The notes: generated from the letters alone by a model not told the origin. Shown: positions 7,900 to 15,981, counted from the first letter of the stretch. The stretch: DNA of 25,909 nt from CAYMOV01 sp964392085 (GCA_964392085.1 CAYMOV010000032.1:1-25909); one strand, 5' to 3'. Numbers and translations are program-made.

Positions 7900-8280
7900 T
7901 TACTTGTACACCTTCGAGGGATCGAAAACCTGGACGCCGACTTCCTTCCAGGTTTCGCCCGACAATTCATTGAAGAAGCAGGATCGTTTGCCCGTGTGGC
8001 AGGCCGCGCCGCCCACTTGCTCGATCTTGGCGAGTATAACATCCTTGTCACAGTCGGTGTAGAGGGCCTTCACCTTCTGCACGTTTCCCGAGCTTTCGCC
8101 CTTTTCCCAAAGCTTTTTGCGGCTTCGGCTCCAGTAGGTGAGGTTTCCGGTGCGGATCGTGTGGCCGAGGGAGTCCCGGTTGGCGAAGGCGAACATCAGG
8201 ATCTCGCCGGTCCCGGCGTCCTGGGCGATGACGGGGATGAGCCCGTCCTCCTGGAACTTCAACGTGTCGATCCAACCCAT
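7900..8280 (-). CDS. hisI: Phosphoribosyl-AMP cyclohydrolase
   Basis: Opens the adenine ring of PR-AMP, the third step of histidine synthesis. The 126-residue protein carries the family segments AQDAGTGEILMFAFAN, TGNLTYWSRSRKKLW, DCDKDVILAKIEQ, the HTGKRSCFF metal-ligand region and the Zn/Mg ligands in DCDKD. The start at 8280 (MGWIDTLKF) has GGAGGG 5 bases upstream; the frame continues upstream to 8367 but that segment is non-homologous. It is monofunctional: no HisE domain follows. It is separated from hisF by a 310-base gap holding element E2. Confidence 0.96.
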   Translation of the reverse strand: MGWIDTLKFQEDGLIPVIAQDAGTGEILMFAFANRDSLGHTIRTGNLTYWSRSRKKLWEKGESSGNVQKVKALYTDCDKDVILAKIEQVGGAACHTGKRSCFFNELSGETWKEVGVQVFDPSKVYK

Positions 8281-8373
8281 GGCTTCCCTCCGGTATTGCG
8301 GCGGCTTCAGGGGCCACAGGGTACCCAGGACCGCCCCCCGATTTCCACTTTTTAAGTAAAAAAACATTTTTGA

Positions 8374-8567
8374 ACCACCAAGTTCACCAAGAACACCAAG
8401 ATTAACGCCAACAAACCGAATTCAAAGCTCAGGGAACTTGGTGATCTTGGAATGGTTAAAGCAATCTTGTACTTGGAGGCGCAAACAACAGACAAGTTCA
8501 CCAAGCCGCTGGGCGGGCATTCTTTTCTTAACAGTTTACCCTTGGTGTGCTTGGTGATCTTGGTGGT
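8374..8567. repeat. Intergenic inverted-repeat element E2, between hisF and hisI
   Basis: Outer arms 8374-8400 and 8541-8567 are inverted copies matching 25 of 27 bases. Each is three 9-base modules of the form NNCACCAAG (ACCACCAAG first). Inner copies at 8434-8450 and 8493-8505 form a nested second hairpin, so the element may be two tandem hairpins or a duplication. Toward hisI (minus strand) the outer arm is followed by an AT-rich tract with seven Ts (8358-8364). The 310-base gap 8281-8590 contains no convincing gene otherwise. Confidence 0.8.
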
Positions 8568-8590
8568 GAATTCGTCGTCGTTTGGGCTTC

Positions 8591-9361
8591 TTAAAGCCGG
8601 ACGGGGATGCCCTGGGACCGCAGGTGTTCCTTCGCCTGCCGGACCGTGAACTCGCGGTAGTGGAAGATCGAGGCCGCCAGGACCGCGTCGGCCTTTCCGA
8701 GGGTCACGCCGTCGGCCAGGTGCTGGAGGGTGCCCACCCCCCCGGAGGCGATCACCGGCACCGTCACGGCCTCGGAGATGGCGCGGGTCAGGTCCAGGTC
8801 GAAGCCTTCCTTGGTGCCGTCGCGGTCCATGGAGGTCAGGAGGATCTCCCCCGCCCCCAGCCGGACCCCTTCCCGGGCCCACTCGACCGCGTCCTTGCCC
8901 GTGGCGTTGCGCCCGCCGTGGGTGTAGACCTCCCAGCCCCGGGAAAGGTCCTTCGGGTCCCTCCGCTTCGCGTCGATGGCCAGGACGATGCATTGGGCCC
9001 CGAACTTCTCGGCGCCCTCCCGTAGGACGTTGGGGTTCTCCACGGCCCGGGTATTGAGGGAAACCTTGTCGGCGCCCGATTTCAGGAGGGCCCGGATGTC
9101 CTCGGGGGTCCGGACGCCCCCACCTACCGTGAGGGGCATGAAGACCTCCTCGGCGGTCCGTTGGACCACGTCCAGCAGGATGCCCCGGTTCTCGTGGGAC
9201 GCCGTGATGTCGAGGAACACCAGTTCGTCGGCCCCCTCGGCGTCGTATCGGCGCGCGATCTCCACGGGATCCCCGGCGTCCCGGAGGTTCTCGAAATTCA
9301 CGCCCTTGACCACCCGCCCGGACTTCACGTCGAGGCAGGGGATGATCCGTTTCGCGAGCAA
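8591..9361 (-). CDS. hisF: Imidazole glycerol phosphate synthase, cyclase subunit
   Basis: TIM-barrel cyclase (256 residues) that, with HisH, converts PRFAR and glutamine-derived ammonia to IGP and AICAR. The N-terminal IIPCLDVKSGRVVKG carries the catalytic Asp, the second Asp is in LAIDAKRRD, and phosphate-binding loops appear in LTVGGGVRT and ASGGVG. The start is a TTG (9361) directly giving the canonical MLAKRIIPCLDV, with GAGGG 6-7 bases upstream. It is separated from hisA by a 146-base gap holding element E3. Confidence 0.97.
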   Translation of the reverse strand: MLAKRIIPCLDVKSGRVVKGVNFENLRDAGDPVEIARRYDAEGADELVFLDITASHENRGILLDVVQRTAEEVFMPLTVGGGVRTPEDIRALLKSGADKVSLNTRAVENPNVLREGAEKFGAQCIVLAIDAKRRDPKDLSRGWEVYTHGGRNATGKDAVEWAREGVRLGAGEILLTSMDRDGTKEGFDLDLTRAISEAVTVPVIASGGVGTLQHLADGVTLGKADAVLAASIFHYREFTVRQAKEHLRSQGIPVRL

Positions 9362-9400
9362 GTTAATCCCTCAAGACCAGGAATCCAAAAAACAAGTTGA

Positions 9401-9492
9401 ACCACGGGGGCATGGGAAAGTCGGAGTTAAAGGTTCGTCCATGGGCTTTAGGCTGAATCAATAAACTCCGTGACCTCCGCCGTCTCCGTGGT
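9401..9492. repeat. Intergenic inverted-repeat element E3, between hisA and hisF
   Basis: A weaker palindrome: left arm about 9401-9431 and right arm about 9462-9492. Both begin ACCACGG at the outer end and end GGAGTT at the inner end, with CGGAG modules clearest in the right arm (three at 8-9-base spacing). The ~30-base middle is unremarkable. It shares the ACCAC...GTT plan with E1 and E2 but has diverged arms. It lies in the probable his transcript. Confidence 0.6.
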
Positions 9493-9507
9493 TAATTTTC
9501 TTGCGGC

Positions 9508-10260
9508 TTACTTTTTTCGGGACTTGGTCGGCAGGGGTTCCTTGGCCAACCGAATGGCCTGCTTCAGGTCCATGGACCCCGAGTAAAGGGCCTTGCCGAT
9601 GATGACGGACGACACGCCGTAGCGCTCGATGCGCTTCATGTGCTCGATGTCCTTGTAGCGGCTCATCCCGCCCGAGGCGATGACCGGGATCTTGACCGCC
9701 TTGGCGATCTCCTTCGTGCTCTTGAAGTTCGGCCCCTCCAGCATGCCGTCCCGTTGGATGTCGGTGAAGATGAGCCCCGCCACCCCCAGGTCGGCCATCT
9801 CGCGGGCCAGGTCCACGGCCTGGACCTTGGTGACGGTCTTCCAGCCCTTGATGGCCACCAGGCCCTTCTTGGCGTCGATCCCCGCCAAGATGGACTTGCC
9901 GTATTCCTTCACGGCCTCCCTCACGAATTCCTTGTTCTGCACCACGGAGGTGCCCAGGATGACCCGGTCCACGCCGGCGGCCAGGACCTTCTCGATGGTC
10001 TTCAGTTCCCGGATGCCGCCGCCCAACTGGACCGACAGGTCCGTGGCCTTGACGATGTCCTTCACGTAGGAAAGGGAGGTGAGTTTGCCCGTGAAGGCCC
10101 CGTCCAGGTCGATCACGTGGAGACGCTTGGCCCCCTTGATCTTCCAGAGCTTGGCCACGGACACGGGTTCCTGGGAATAAACCGTCTCGTCCCGGAGGTC
10201 CCCCTGGACCAACCGGACACAACGGCCCTTTCGGATATCAATGGCCGGGATCACTTCCAT
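9508..10260 (-). CDS. hisA: ProFAR isomerase HisA
   Basis: Phosphoribosylformimino-AICAR-P isomerase (250 residues), an Amadori-type isomerase and TIM barrel sister of HisF. MEVIPAIDIRKGRCVRL holds the first catalytic Asp (D8), VQLGGGIR the phosphate loop, and IFTDIQRDGML plus IASGGMS match HisA rather than TrpF or HisF. The ATG at 10260 has AAAGGCGG upstream. Lys-rich C-terminal tail (KSRKK) is short and unremarkable. hisH lies 30 bases upstream. Confidence 0.96.
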   Translation of the reverse strand: MEVIPAIDIRKGRCVRLVQGDLRDETVYSQEPVSVAKLWKIKGAKRLHVIDLDGAFTGKLTSLSYVKDIVKATDLSVQLGGGIRELKTIEKVLAAGVDRVILGTSVVQNKEFVREAVKEYGKSILAGIDAKKGLVAIKGWKTVTKVQAVDLAREMADLGVAGLIFTDIQRDGMLEGPNFKSTKEIAKAVKIPVIASGGMSRYKDIEHMKRIERYGVSSVIIGKALYSGSMDLKQAIRLAKEPLPTKSRKK

Positions 10261-10290
10261 GGCGAACCGCCTTTCACCCCGCTCCGGGGG

Positions 10291-10899
10291 TCAACCCACA
10301 TAACGTTTGAAATTCTCCAGCAGTTTGAGGCCCACGGCCTGGCTTTTCTCGGGATGGAACTGGGTCGCGAACACGTTGTCCCGCCAGACCATCGACGTGA
10401 AGTCCCCGCCGTAGTCGGTGGTGGTGGCCACGACCCCCGGGTCGTTTGGGACCCCGTAGTAGGAATGGACGAAATAGAAGTAGGAGCCGTCCGGGATCCC
10501 CTCCAGCAGGGGGTTTCCGGGCATGCGGACCTTGATCTGGTTCCAACCCAGGTGGGGGATCTTAGGCACGTCCTTGAACTTCACCACGCGCCCCCCCAAG
10601 ACCCCGAGGCCCCGGGAAACCCCGAATTCCTCCCCGACCTCGAAGAGCATCTGGAGCCCCACGCAGATCCCGAGGAAGGGCTTGCCGGAATGGACCGCCT
10701 CCAGCACCGCCCTCCCCAGGTCCGCCCGGTTGAGCGCGTCCATGGAGTCCTTGAAGGCCCCCACCCCCGGGAAGACCACGCCCTTGGCCTTCTCGACTTC
10801 CCGCCAGTCCGTCGTGACGCGCGCGTCCGCTCCCACCTTTTGGAGGGCCTTCGTCACGCTGTGCAGGTTGCCGACCCCGTAATCCACGACCGCGATCAT
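10291..10899 (-). CDS. hisH: Imidazole glycerol phosphate synthase, glutaminase subunit
   Basis: Class I amidotransferase (202 residues) that feeds ammonia to HisF. VVDYGVGNLHSV is the HisH N-terminal signature, the nucleophile Cys is in FLGICVGLQ, HSYYGVP is the family's conserved segment and the triad His/Glu are in TQFHPEKS. ATG at 10899. It lies between hisB (71-base gap) and hisA (30 bases), the common bacterial order. Confidence 0.97.
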   Translation of the reverse strand: MIAVVDYGVGNLHSVTKALQKVGADARVTTDWREVEKAKGVVFPGVGAFKDSMDALNRADLGRAVLEAVHSGKPFLGICVGLQMLFEVGEEFGVSRGLGVLGGRVVKFKDVPKIPHLGWNQIKVRMPGNPLLEGIPDGSYFYFVHSYYGVPNDPGVVATTTDYGGDFTSMVWRDNVFATQFHPEKSQAVGLKLLENFKRYVG

Positions 10900-10970
10900 G
10901 TCAAACCATCCAGGAGTTCATCGGATTCCAACCATCGTTTTATCGGGAGGTGTGGCGAAGGGTGTGGTGG

Positions 10971-11570
10971 TTAAAGGGATCCCTTGGTGGAGGGGACGCC
11001 GCCGGACTTCGCGTCATGGGCCACCGCCACTTTCAGGGCACGGGCCACGCTCTTGAAGGCCGCCTCCACGATATGGTGGCTGTTGCGGCCGTGGATCATC
11101 TCCAGGTGGAGCGTCATGGGCGCGTTGTCCGCCAGGGCCTTGAAGAAGTCCTCCACCAATTCGGTGTCGAAGGCCCCGATGCGCTTCTTGGTGTTAAGGT
11201 TCAGCTTGAAGTTCAGGGTGCCTCGGCCCGACAGGTCCACCACGGCACGCACGAGGGCCTCATCGAGGGGGATGTAGGCGTGGCCGAACCGCGTGATCCC
11301 CTGCTTGTCCCCGAGGGCCTCACCCAGGGCCTCGCCCAGGCAGATGCCGATGTCCTCCACGGTGTGGTGGTCGTCGATCTGGGTGTCCCCGGTGGCCTTC
11401 ACGATGAGGTCGAAACCGCTGTGTTTCGAGAAGCCCTCCAACATGTGGGACAGGAAGGGCACGGGTGTCTTGACCTTATAGACGCCCGACCCATCCAGGT
11501 CGAGGGTCAACTCAATCCCGGTTTCCTTGGTGGTGCGTTTGACCTTCGCGATTCGGTGTGCCACGGTCAT
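10971..11570 (-). CDS. hisB: Imidazoleglycerol-phosphate dehydratase (monofunctional)
   Basis: Mn-dependent dehydratase (199 residues) that forms imidazole acetol phosphate. The two metal-binding half-site repeats are visible: DDHHTVEDIG in the first half and NSHHIVEAAFK in the second, and the C-terminal segment ends KGSL. There is no N-terminal HAD phosphatase domain, so histidinol phosphatase must be encoded elsewhere. ATG at 11570 overlaps the hisC stop by 4 bases and has AGAAGGCGG upstream, implying coupling. Confidence 0.97.
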   Translation of the reverse strand: MTVAHRIAKVKRTTKETGIELTLDLDGSGVYKVKTPVPFLSHMLEGFSKHSGFDLIVKATGDTQIDDHHTVEDIGICLGEALGEALGDKQGITRFGHAYIPLDEALVRAVVDLSGRGTLNFKLNLNTKKRIGAFDTELVEDFFKALADNAPMTLHLEMIHGRNSHHIVEAAFKSVARALKVAVAHDAKSGGVPSTKGSL

Positions 11571-12667
11571 TTCCGCCTTCTGGGTTTCGCCCGGATCACC
11601 CTTCGGATCCCGGTCAAGAGCCGGTCATTCTGGTCCTGGCTGCCCACGGTGATGCGCAGCCGGTCCCGAAGCCTCGGAAGGGGGAAATATCTTACCAGAA
11701 CCCCCCGGGCCTTGAGTTCCCGATAGATCGCCTCGGCGTCGGGTTTCCCGCGCCAACGGGCCAGGAGGAAATTGGCACGGCTTTCGGGCACCTCGAAACC
11801 GAGGGCCCCCAGGGCCGCCCGCAGACGGGTCCTTTCCTGGAGGATGAGGCTGAGGGCGGCGTGGGTTTCACGCAATGCCGCCGGGGAAAAAGCCGCCTGG
11901 GCCGCCGCCTGGGCCACTCGGTCGACGTTATAGGAATCCCGGACCTTATGGAGTTGGGCCAGGACCGCGGGATGGCCGAAAGCGTAACCCAACCGGAGAC
12001 CCGCCAGGGAAAAGGATTTGGAGAGCGTCCGAAGGACAATCACGTTCGGTTGGCGGCGGGCGATGTCCAAACAGCTGTCCCAGGCGAAGTCGGCGTAGGC
12101 CTCATCGATCAGCACCAGGCCCTTCGCCTTCCGGCAGAACGACTCCATTTCCTTCTTCGGAAACAGGTTGCCCGCGGGGGGATTGGGGTAGCCCCACAGG
12201 GTGAGGCGGGCCCGGGGGTCCAGCCGGCCAAAGTCGAGGCTCAAATCCTCACGAACCGGGACGGTCCGGAGACGTCCTTCCCGCTCGGTGGCCAGGACCG
12301 GGTAAAGGCTGTAAGTGAGGTCCGGCACCTGGACGACGTCGCCCTTCCCCACGGCGGCGCGGAACAGCAGGGCCAGGATCTCGTCCGAACCGTTGGCCGC
12401 CAGGATCCCGTCCTCGGGCCATTCATAGTGGGCCGAGAGCGTCCGGCGGAGGGGGGCGCAGGTGGGATCGGGGTAAAGGCGGAGGTCGGACGCCTTGAAC
12501 CTCCGGAGCGCCTCGCACACGGCCCGGGAGGGAGGGTAGGGGTTTTCGTTGGTGTTGAGCTTGACGATCCCAGCCTGGGAGCGGGGCTGTTCCCCTGGCG
12601 CGTATCCCCTCATCCGAAAGATGGCCGGGCGGAAACACTTCTTGAGGTTTCGGGGCGTCGCTTTCAT
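11567..12667 (-). CDS. hisC: Histidinol-phosphate aminotransferase
   Basis: PLP-dependent fold-type I aminotransferase (366 residues) that aminates imidazole acetol phosphate. KLNTNENPYPPS is the substrate-binding N-terminus, DEAYADF contains the PLP-contact Asp/Tyr, and LSKSFSLAGLRLGY holds the Schiff-base Lys. The ATG at 12667 gives an 18-residue lead before MRGYAPGEQ; starting at that inner ATG is possible. It sits 40 bases after hisD. Confidence 0.95.
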   Translation of the reverse strand: MKATPRNLKKCFRPAIFRMRGYAPGEQPRSQAGIVKLNTNENPYPPSRAVCEALRRFKASDLRLYPDPTCAPLRRTLSAHYEWPEDGILAANGSDEILALLFRAAVGKGDVVQVPDLTYSLYPVLATEREGRLRTVPVREDLSLDFGRLDPRARLTLWGYPNPPAGNLFPKKEMESFCRKAKGLVLIDEAYADFAWDSCLDIARRQPNVIVLRTLSKSFSLAGLRLGYAFGHPAVLAQLHKVRDSYNVDRVAQAAAQAAFSPAALRETHAALSLILQERTRLRAALGALGFEVPESRANFLLARWRGKPDAEAIYRELKARGVLVRYFPLPRLRDRLRITVGSQDQNDRLLTGIRRVIRAKPRRRK

Positions 12668-12707
12668 TTGAAAAAGCCTCTCAAACCGAGCGTTGTTGGG
12701 GTGAAAG

Positions 12708-14060
12708 TTATTCGAGGATTCCCCGCATGCGGAACAGGACGCTTTGGGCGTGGGCGGTCAACCCTTCGGCCTCGGCCAACGCCGCGGTATCGGGCCCCAG
12801 CTTCTTCACCCCCCGGGACTTGACCTCGAGGACATTGGTCCGCTTGAGGAAATCGTACACCGACAAGCCCGAGGCATAGCGGGCCGTTCCTCCCGTGGGG
12901 AGCACATGGTTCGGTCCGGCGGTGTAGTCCCCGAAGGCCTCGGCGGAATAGGGGCCCAAGAAAAGCGCGCCCGCGTGGCGCAGGTCAGGCAGCCATGGGT
13001 AGGGGGTCTTGCAGAGGATCTCCAGGTGCTCCGGCGCGAAGAGGTTCGAGATCTCCACGGCCCGTTTGCGGTCACGCACCACGATCACCGCGCCCCGGCT
13101 CAGGAGGGAATCCCGGGCGATGTCCCGGCGGTGCAGCAGCTCCAATTGGGTCTCGACTTCCTGGGCCACTTCCCTCGCGTAAGGGGCCGAGGTCGTCACG
13201 AGCAGGGGCATGGCCATCTCGTCGTGTTCGGCCTGGGCCAGCAGGTCCGAGGCGGCCCAGGCGGCCGGGACCGAGCCGTCGGCCAGCACCAACACCTCGC
13301 TGGGCCCCGGGAACCCGTCGATCCCCACGGCGCCCAAGACCCGGCGCTTGGCCAGGGCCACGAACAGGTTGCCGGGCCCCACGATCTTGTCCACCTTGGG
13401 AACGCTCTTCGTGCCGTAGGCCAAGGCCGCGACGGCTTGCGCCCCGCCGACCTTGAGGATGAGGTCCGCGCCCGAGAGGTGGGCGGCCGCCACCACGGCG
13501 TCCGGCACCCGGCCGTCCTTCTTGACCGGCGTCACCACCACCACCCGCTTCACCCCCGCCTCCTTGGCGGGGATCACGTTCATGATCACCGAGGACGGGT
13601 AGGCCGCCAGCCCCCCCGGGACGTAGAGGCCCGCGCTCTCGATCGGGGTCCAGCGTTGGCCCATCCCCACCGCGGGTCCGTCGTGGAACCACCGGGTCGG
13701 TTTCTCCTTCATGTGGAAGAACCGGACGTTCCGGATGGCGGTTTGGAGCGCCTTGAGAAGGTTTGGTGGAATGCGTTTCAGGGCGGCGCGGGCTTCCGGC
13801 GCGGTGACCCGCAGGTTGCCCGCGTTCGCGGCGAAGCCGTCGAGCTTCCGGCAATAGGCGAAGAGGGCCCGGTCCCCCTGGAGGCGGACGTCGTCCACGA
13901 TTCGTTCCACGGCCTTCTCGGGGGTCAGGGCCTTCCCGAACACCCTTCGGGTCAGGTCCGCGCGGCTACCGGGGCCCTTCAGGTCGACCAGGGATTCATG
14001 CCGGATCAGGCGCTCGACCCGTTTCCGGTCGGACGGTCGGTTGTCGTGGAGTATCCGCAT
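12708..14060 (-). CDS. hisD: Histidinol dehydrogenase
   Basis: Zn-dependent enzyme that oxidises histidinol to histidine in two NAD-dependent steps. The 450-residue protein has GLYVPGGLAAYPSSVIMN, VTPVKKDG, GGAQAVAALAYGT, DKIVGPGN and the Zn-ligand stretch LLAQAEHDEMA, followed by FAPEHLEI and GPNHVLPT. I prefer ATG 14060 because AGGG lies 5-6 bases upstream; an ATG at 14072 adds four residues. It is first of the his block, just after murA; hisG, which often sits between them, is absent. Confidence 0.97.
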   Translation of the reverse strand: MRILHDNRPSDRKRVERLIRHESLVDLKGPGSRADLTRRVFGKALTPEKAVERIVDDVRLQGDRALFAYCRKLDGFAANAGNLRVTAPEARAALKRIPPNLLKALQTAIRNVRFFHMKEKPTRWFHDGPAVGMGQRWTPIESAGLYVPGGLAAYPSSVIMNVIPAKEAGVKRVVVVTPVKKDGRVPDAVVAAAHLSGADLILKVGGAQAVAALAYGTKSVPKVDKIVGPGNLFVALAKRRVLGAVGIDGFPGPSEVLVLADGSVPAAWAASDLLAQAEHDEMAMPLLVTTSAPYAREVAQEVETQLELLHRRDIARDSLLSRGAVIVVRDRKRAVEISNLFAPEHLEILCKTPYPWLPDLRHAGALFLGPYSAEAFGDYTAGPNHVLPTGGTARYASGLSVYDFLKRTNVLEVKSRGVKKLGPDTAALAEAEGLTAHAQSVLFRMRGILE

Positions 14061-14123
14061 GGTTTCCCTCATCGCCGGCCCAGATGGCCGGGGTTTAATC
14101 GGACGGCCTATTTTAGCGCCCGG

Positions 14124-15383
14124 TCAGTCGATCCGTTGGACGTCGGCCCCCAGGGCCGACAACTTGGCTTCGATGCGCTCGTAACCCCGGTCCAAATGGT
14201 AGATGCGCTGGACCAGGGTCTCCCCCTCGGCCACCAACCCGGCCAAAATCAGGGCCGCGCTGGCCCGCAGGTCCGAGGCCATGACCGGGGCCCCCGTCAA
14301 GCGGGGCACCCCCCGGATGAAGGCGTGGTTGCCGTCGATCTTAATGTCGGCCCCCATCCGGTTCAATTCCGACACGTGCATGAACCGGTTCTCCCAGATG
14401 GTCTCGGTCACCAGGCTTTGGCCCGGCACCACCGAAAGCAGGGCCGTGAGTTGGGCCTGCATGTCCGTGGGGAACCCCGGGAAGGGGGCCACCTGTACGT
14501 CCACCGGGTTGTAGGAATGGCCGCCCCGCACCTTCAGGGCCTCGCCTTCCTGCTCGAAATCCACCCCGACCCGCCGGAGCAGCTCCAACACCGAGGTCAG
14601 GTGGGTCAGGTTCAGGCCCTGGATGGTGATCTCGCCCCGGGTGATGGCGGCGGCCGCCAAGAAGGTGCCGGCCTCGATCCGGTCCGGGATCACCGAGTGT
14701 TCCGCGGCCCGGAGCGGTTTGCCGCCCTGGATGGTCAGGGTCGGCGTGCCCCCCCCCTCGATGTCGGCGCCCATCCGATTGAGGAAGTCCACCAGGTCCC
14801 CCACCTCGGGCTCGATGGAGGCGGACTCAATCACGGTGGTGCCCTCGGCGGCGGTGGCGGCCATCAAAACGTTCACCGTGGCGCCCAAGGACGGCCCGTG
14901 GGGCCCTCCCAGGTACAGCCGGGTCCCCTTGAGCCTCGCGGCCTCGGCCACCACGTAGCCGTGCTCGATATGGACCTTGGCCCCGAGGGCCTCCACGCCC
15001 TTCAGGTGCAGGTCGATGGGCCGCGCCCCGATGGCGCAGCCGCCGGGGAGGGAGACCTTGGCCTTGCCGAGCCGGGCCAGGCAGGCGCCCAGGGAATAGA
15101 TGGAGGCCCGCATGGTCTTGACCAGCTCATAGGGCGCCTCGACGCCCTGGAACCCCGCGGGATCAACGGTCAGGCGGTGGTTCTCGAATTGGACCTTCGC
15201 CCCCAGTGTGCGCAAAACATTGGCCATGGTTCGGATGTCCTGGAGGTCCGGGACGTTGTGGATGACCGAGGGTCCGTCCCCCAGGAGGGCCGCCGTCATG
15301 ACGGGCAGGGTGGCGTTCTTGGAACCCGAGACGCTCACGAGCCCCGAGAGGGGTTTGCCGCCCTTGACCAGTATCTTTTGCAT
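14124..15383 (-). CDS. murA: UDP-N-acetylglucosamine 1-carboxyvinyltransferase
   Basis: First committed step of peptidoglycan synthesis: transfer of enolpyruvate from PEP to UDP-GlcNAc in the cytoplasm. At 419 residues it has normal length. K22/N23 lie in GSKNATLP, and the catalytic Cys116 lies in GGCAIGARPID (equivalent to E. coli Cys115), the fosfomycin-sensitive form. ATG at 15383 is preceded by AAGGGG. Upstream is the rnpB terminator; downstream, 63 bases on, is hisD. The murA-his linkage is known in several Gram-negative lineages. Confidence 0.97.
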   Translation of the reverse strand: MQKILVKGGKPLSGLVSVSGSKNATLPVMTAALLGDGPSVIHNVPDLQDIRTMANVLRTLGAKVQFENHRLTVDPAGFQGVEAPYELVKTMRASIYSLGACLARLGKAKVSLPGGCAIGARPIDLHLKGVEALGAKVHIEHGYVVAEAARLKGTRLYLGGPHGPSLGATVNVLMAATAAEGTTVIESASIEPEVGDLVDFLNRMGADIEGGGTPTLTIQGGKPLRAAEHSVIPDRIEAGTFLAAAAITRGEITIQGLNLTHLTSVLELLRRVGVDFEQEGEALKVRGGHSYNPVDVQVAPFPGFPTDMQAQLTALLSVVPGQSLVTETIWENRFMHVSELNRMGADIKIDGNHAFIRGVPRLTGAPVMASDLRASAALILAGLVAEGETLVQRIYHLDRGYERIEAKLSALGADVQRID

Positions 15384-15427
15384 GGGGTCCCCTTGGGAGG
15401 CGAAACAAGTTTTCGCTGCGCACGGCT

Positions 15428-15468
15428 AAAAAAAACCACCCCGGCGGCGCGGGGCGCCGGCAGGGTGG
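15428..15468 (-). terminator. Intrinsic terminator of rnpB
   Basis: Read on the minus strand, a GC-rich hairpin (CCACCCTGCCGGCG ... CGCCGGGGTGG, 15436-15468) is followed by eight Ts (15428-15435). It lies just past the 3' end of the RNase P RNA and before murA. Confidence 0.9.
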
Positions 15469-15482
15469 AAGATCATGAGAGT

Positions 15483-15892
15483 GGAAGCGGGCCGTAAGCC
15501 GAATCCTGTTTCACACGGCCATTTCTCTTAAGGACCCGTTGCCGGATCCCTCTAGCGATCTTACCCGGGGACCAGGGTCCCTTACGGAACCCAAAGGGAC
15601 GGACCGTCCCGAGCCCCCCTATTTGATCTTGCTCCAGATGGGGTTTGCCCTGCCGGTTCCCTCGCGGGTCCCGCGGTGGGCTCTTACCCCACCATTTCAC
15701 CCTTACCCTTCGACTGGCCTTGCGGCCAGCCCAGGGCAAGCCCCGGGCGTCGAACGGCGGTATCTTTTCTGTGGCACTTTCCGTCCCCGGTCGCCCGGGG
15801 CCTGGGGGTTACCCAGCATCCTGTCCTGCGGAGTTCGGACTTTCCTCCCCGGCCCCCCAGGAGGGGGCCAGAGCGGCCGCACACCCGCTTCC
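15483..15892 (-). ncRNA. rnpB: RNase P RNA (bacterial type A)
   Basis: Catalytic RNA of RNase P, which trims tRNA 5' leaders. On the minus strand the conserved blocks appear in order: GAGGAAAGTCCGAACTCC, CAGGATGCTGGGTAAC, GGACGGAAAGTGCCACAGAA, ATACCGCC, GGTAAGGGTGAAATGGTG, GTAAGAGCCCACCGC, the P15 loop region GGGCAAACCCC then GGAGCAAGATCAAATAGG, and a closing GGATTCGGCTTACGGCCCGC. The ends pair to form P1: GGAAGCGGG (15884-15892) with CCCGCTTCC (15483-15491). Length of about 410 nt fits type A. A -10-like TATCCT lies 7 bases before the predicted 5' end and a strong terminator follows. Confidence 0.96.
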
Positions 15893-15898
15893 GGGCAC

Positions 15899-15904
15899 AG
15901 GATA
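15899..15904 (-). promoter_or_regulatory. Probable -10 box of rnpB
   Basis: TATCCT on the minus strand, spaced to start transcription at about 15892, which coincides with the independently predicted P1 5' end. No good -35 is visible at 16-18 bases. Confidence 0.45.
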
Positions 15905-15981
15905 ACACAGCCCTCGGCCCACCCGCGGGGGCTAAAACCAAACGAATCGCCCGTTGGGAGCCCAGAGTTTGCGTCCCCGGA

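Noticed and set aside
7900..8280. hisI as a bifunctional hisIE
   Set aside because: The product ends at residue 126 after the cyclohydrolase domain; no pyrophosphohydrolase domain follows.
8374..8567. Possible CRISPR-like array from repeated ACCAAG modules
   Set aside because: Modules are 9 bases with no unique spacers and occur in inverted orientation; no cas genes are present.
9640..10974. 444-codon plus-strand frame
   Set aside because: Antisense to hisA and hisH; no recognisable motifs, composition of a shadow frame.
12744..15497. A 917-codon open frame on the plus strand
   Set aside because: It runs antisense through hisD and murA, both with full family motifs; its Gly/Pro/His/Arg-rich translation is typical of a GC-rich shadow frame.
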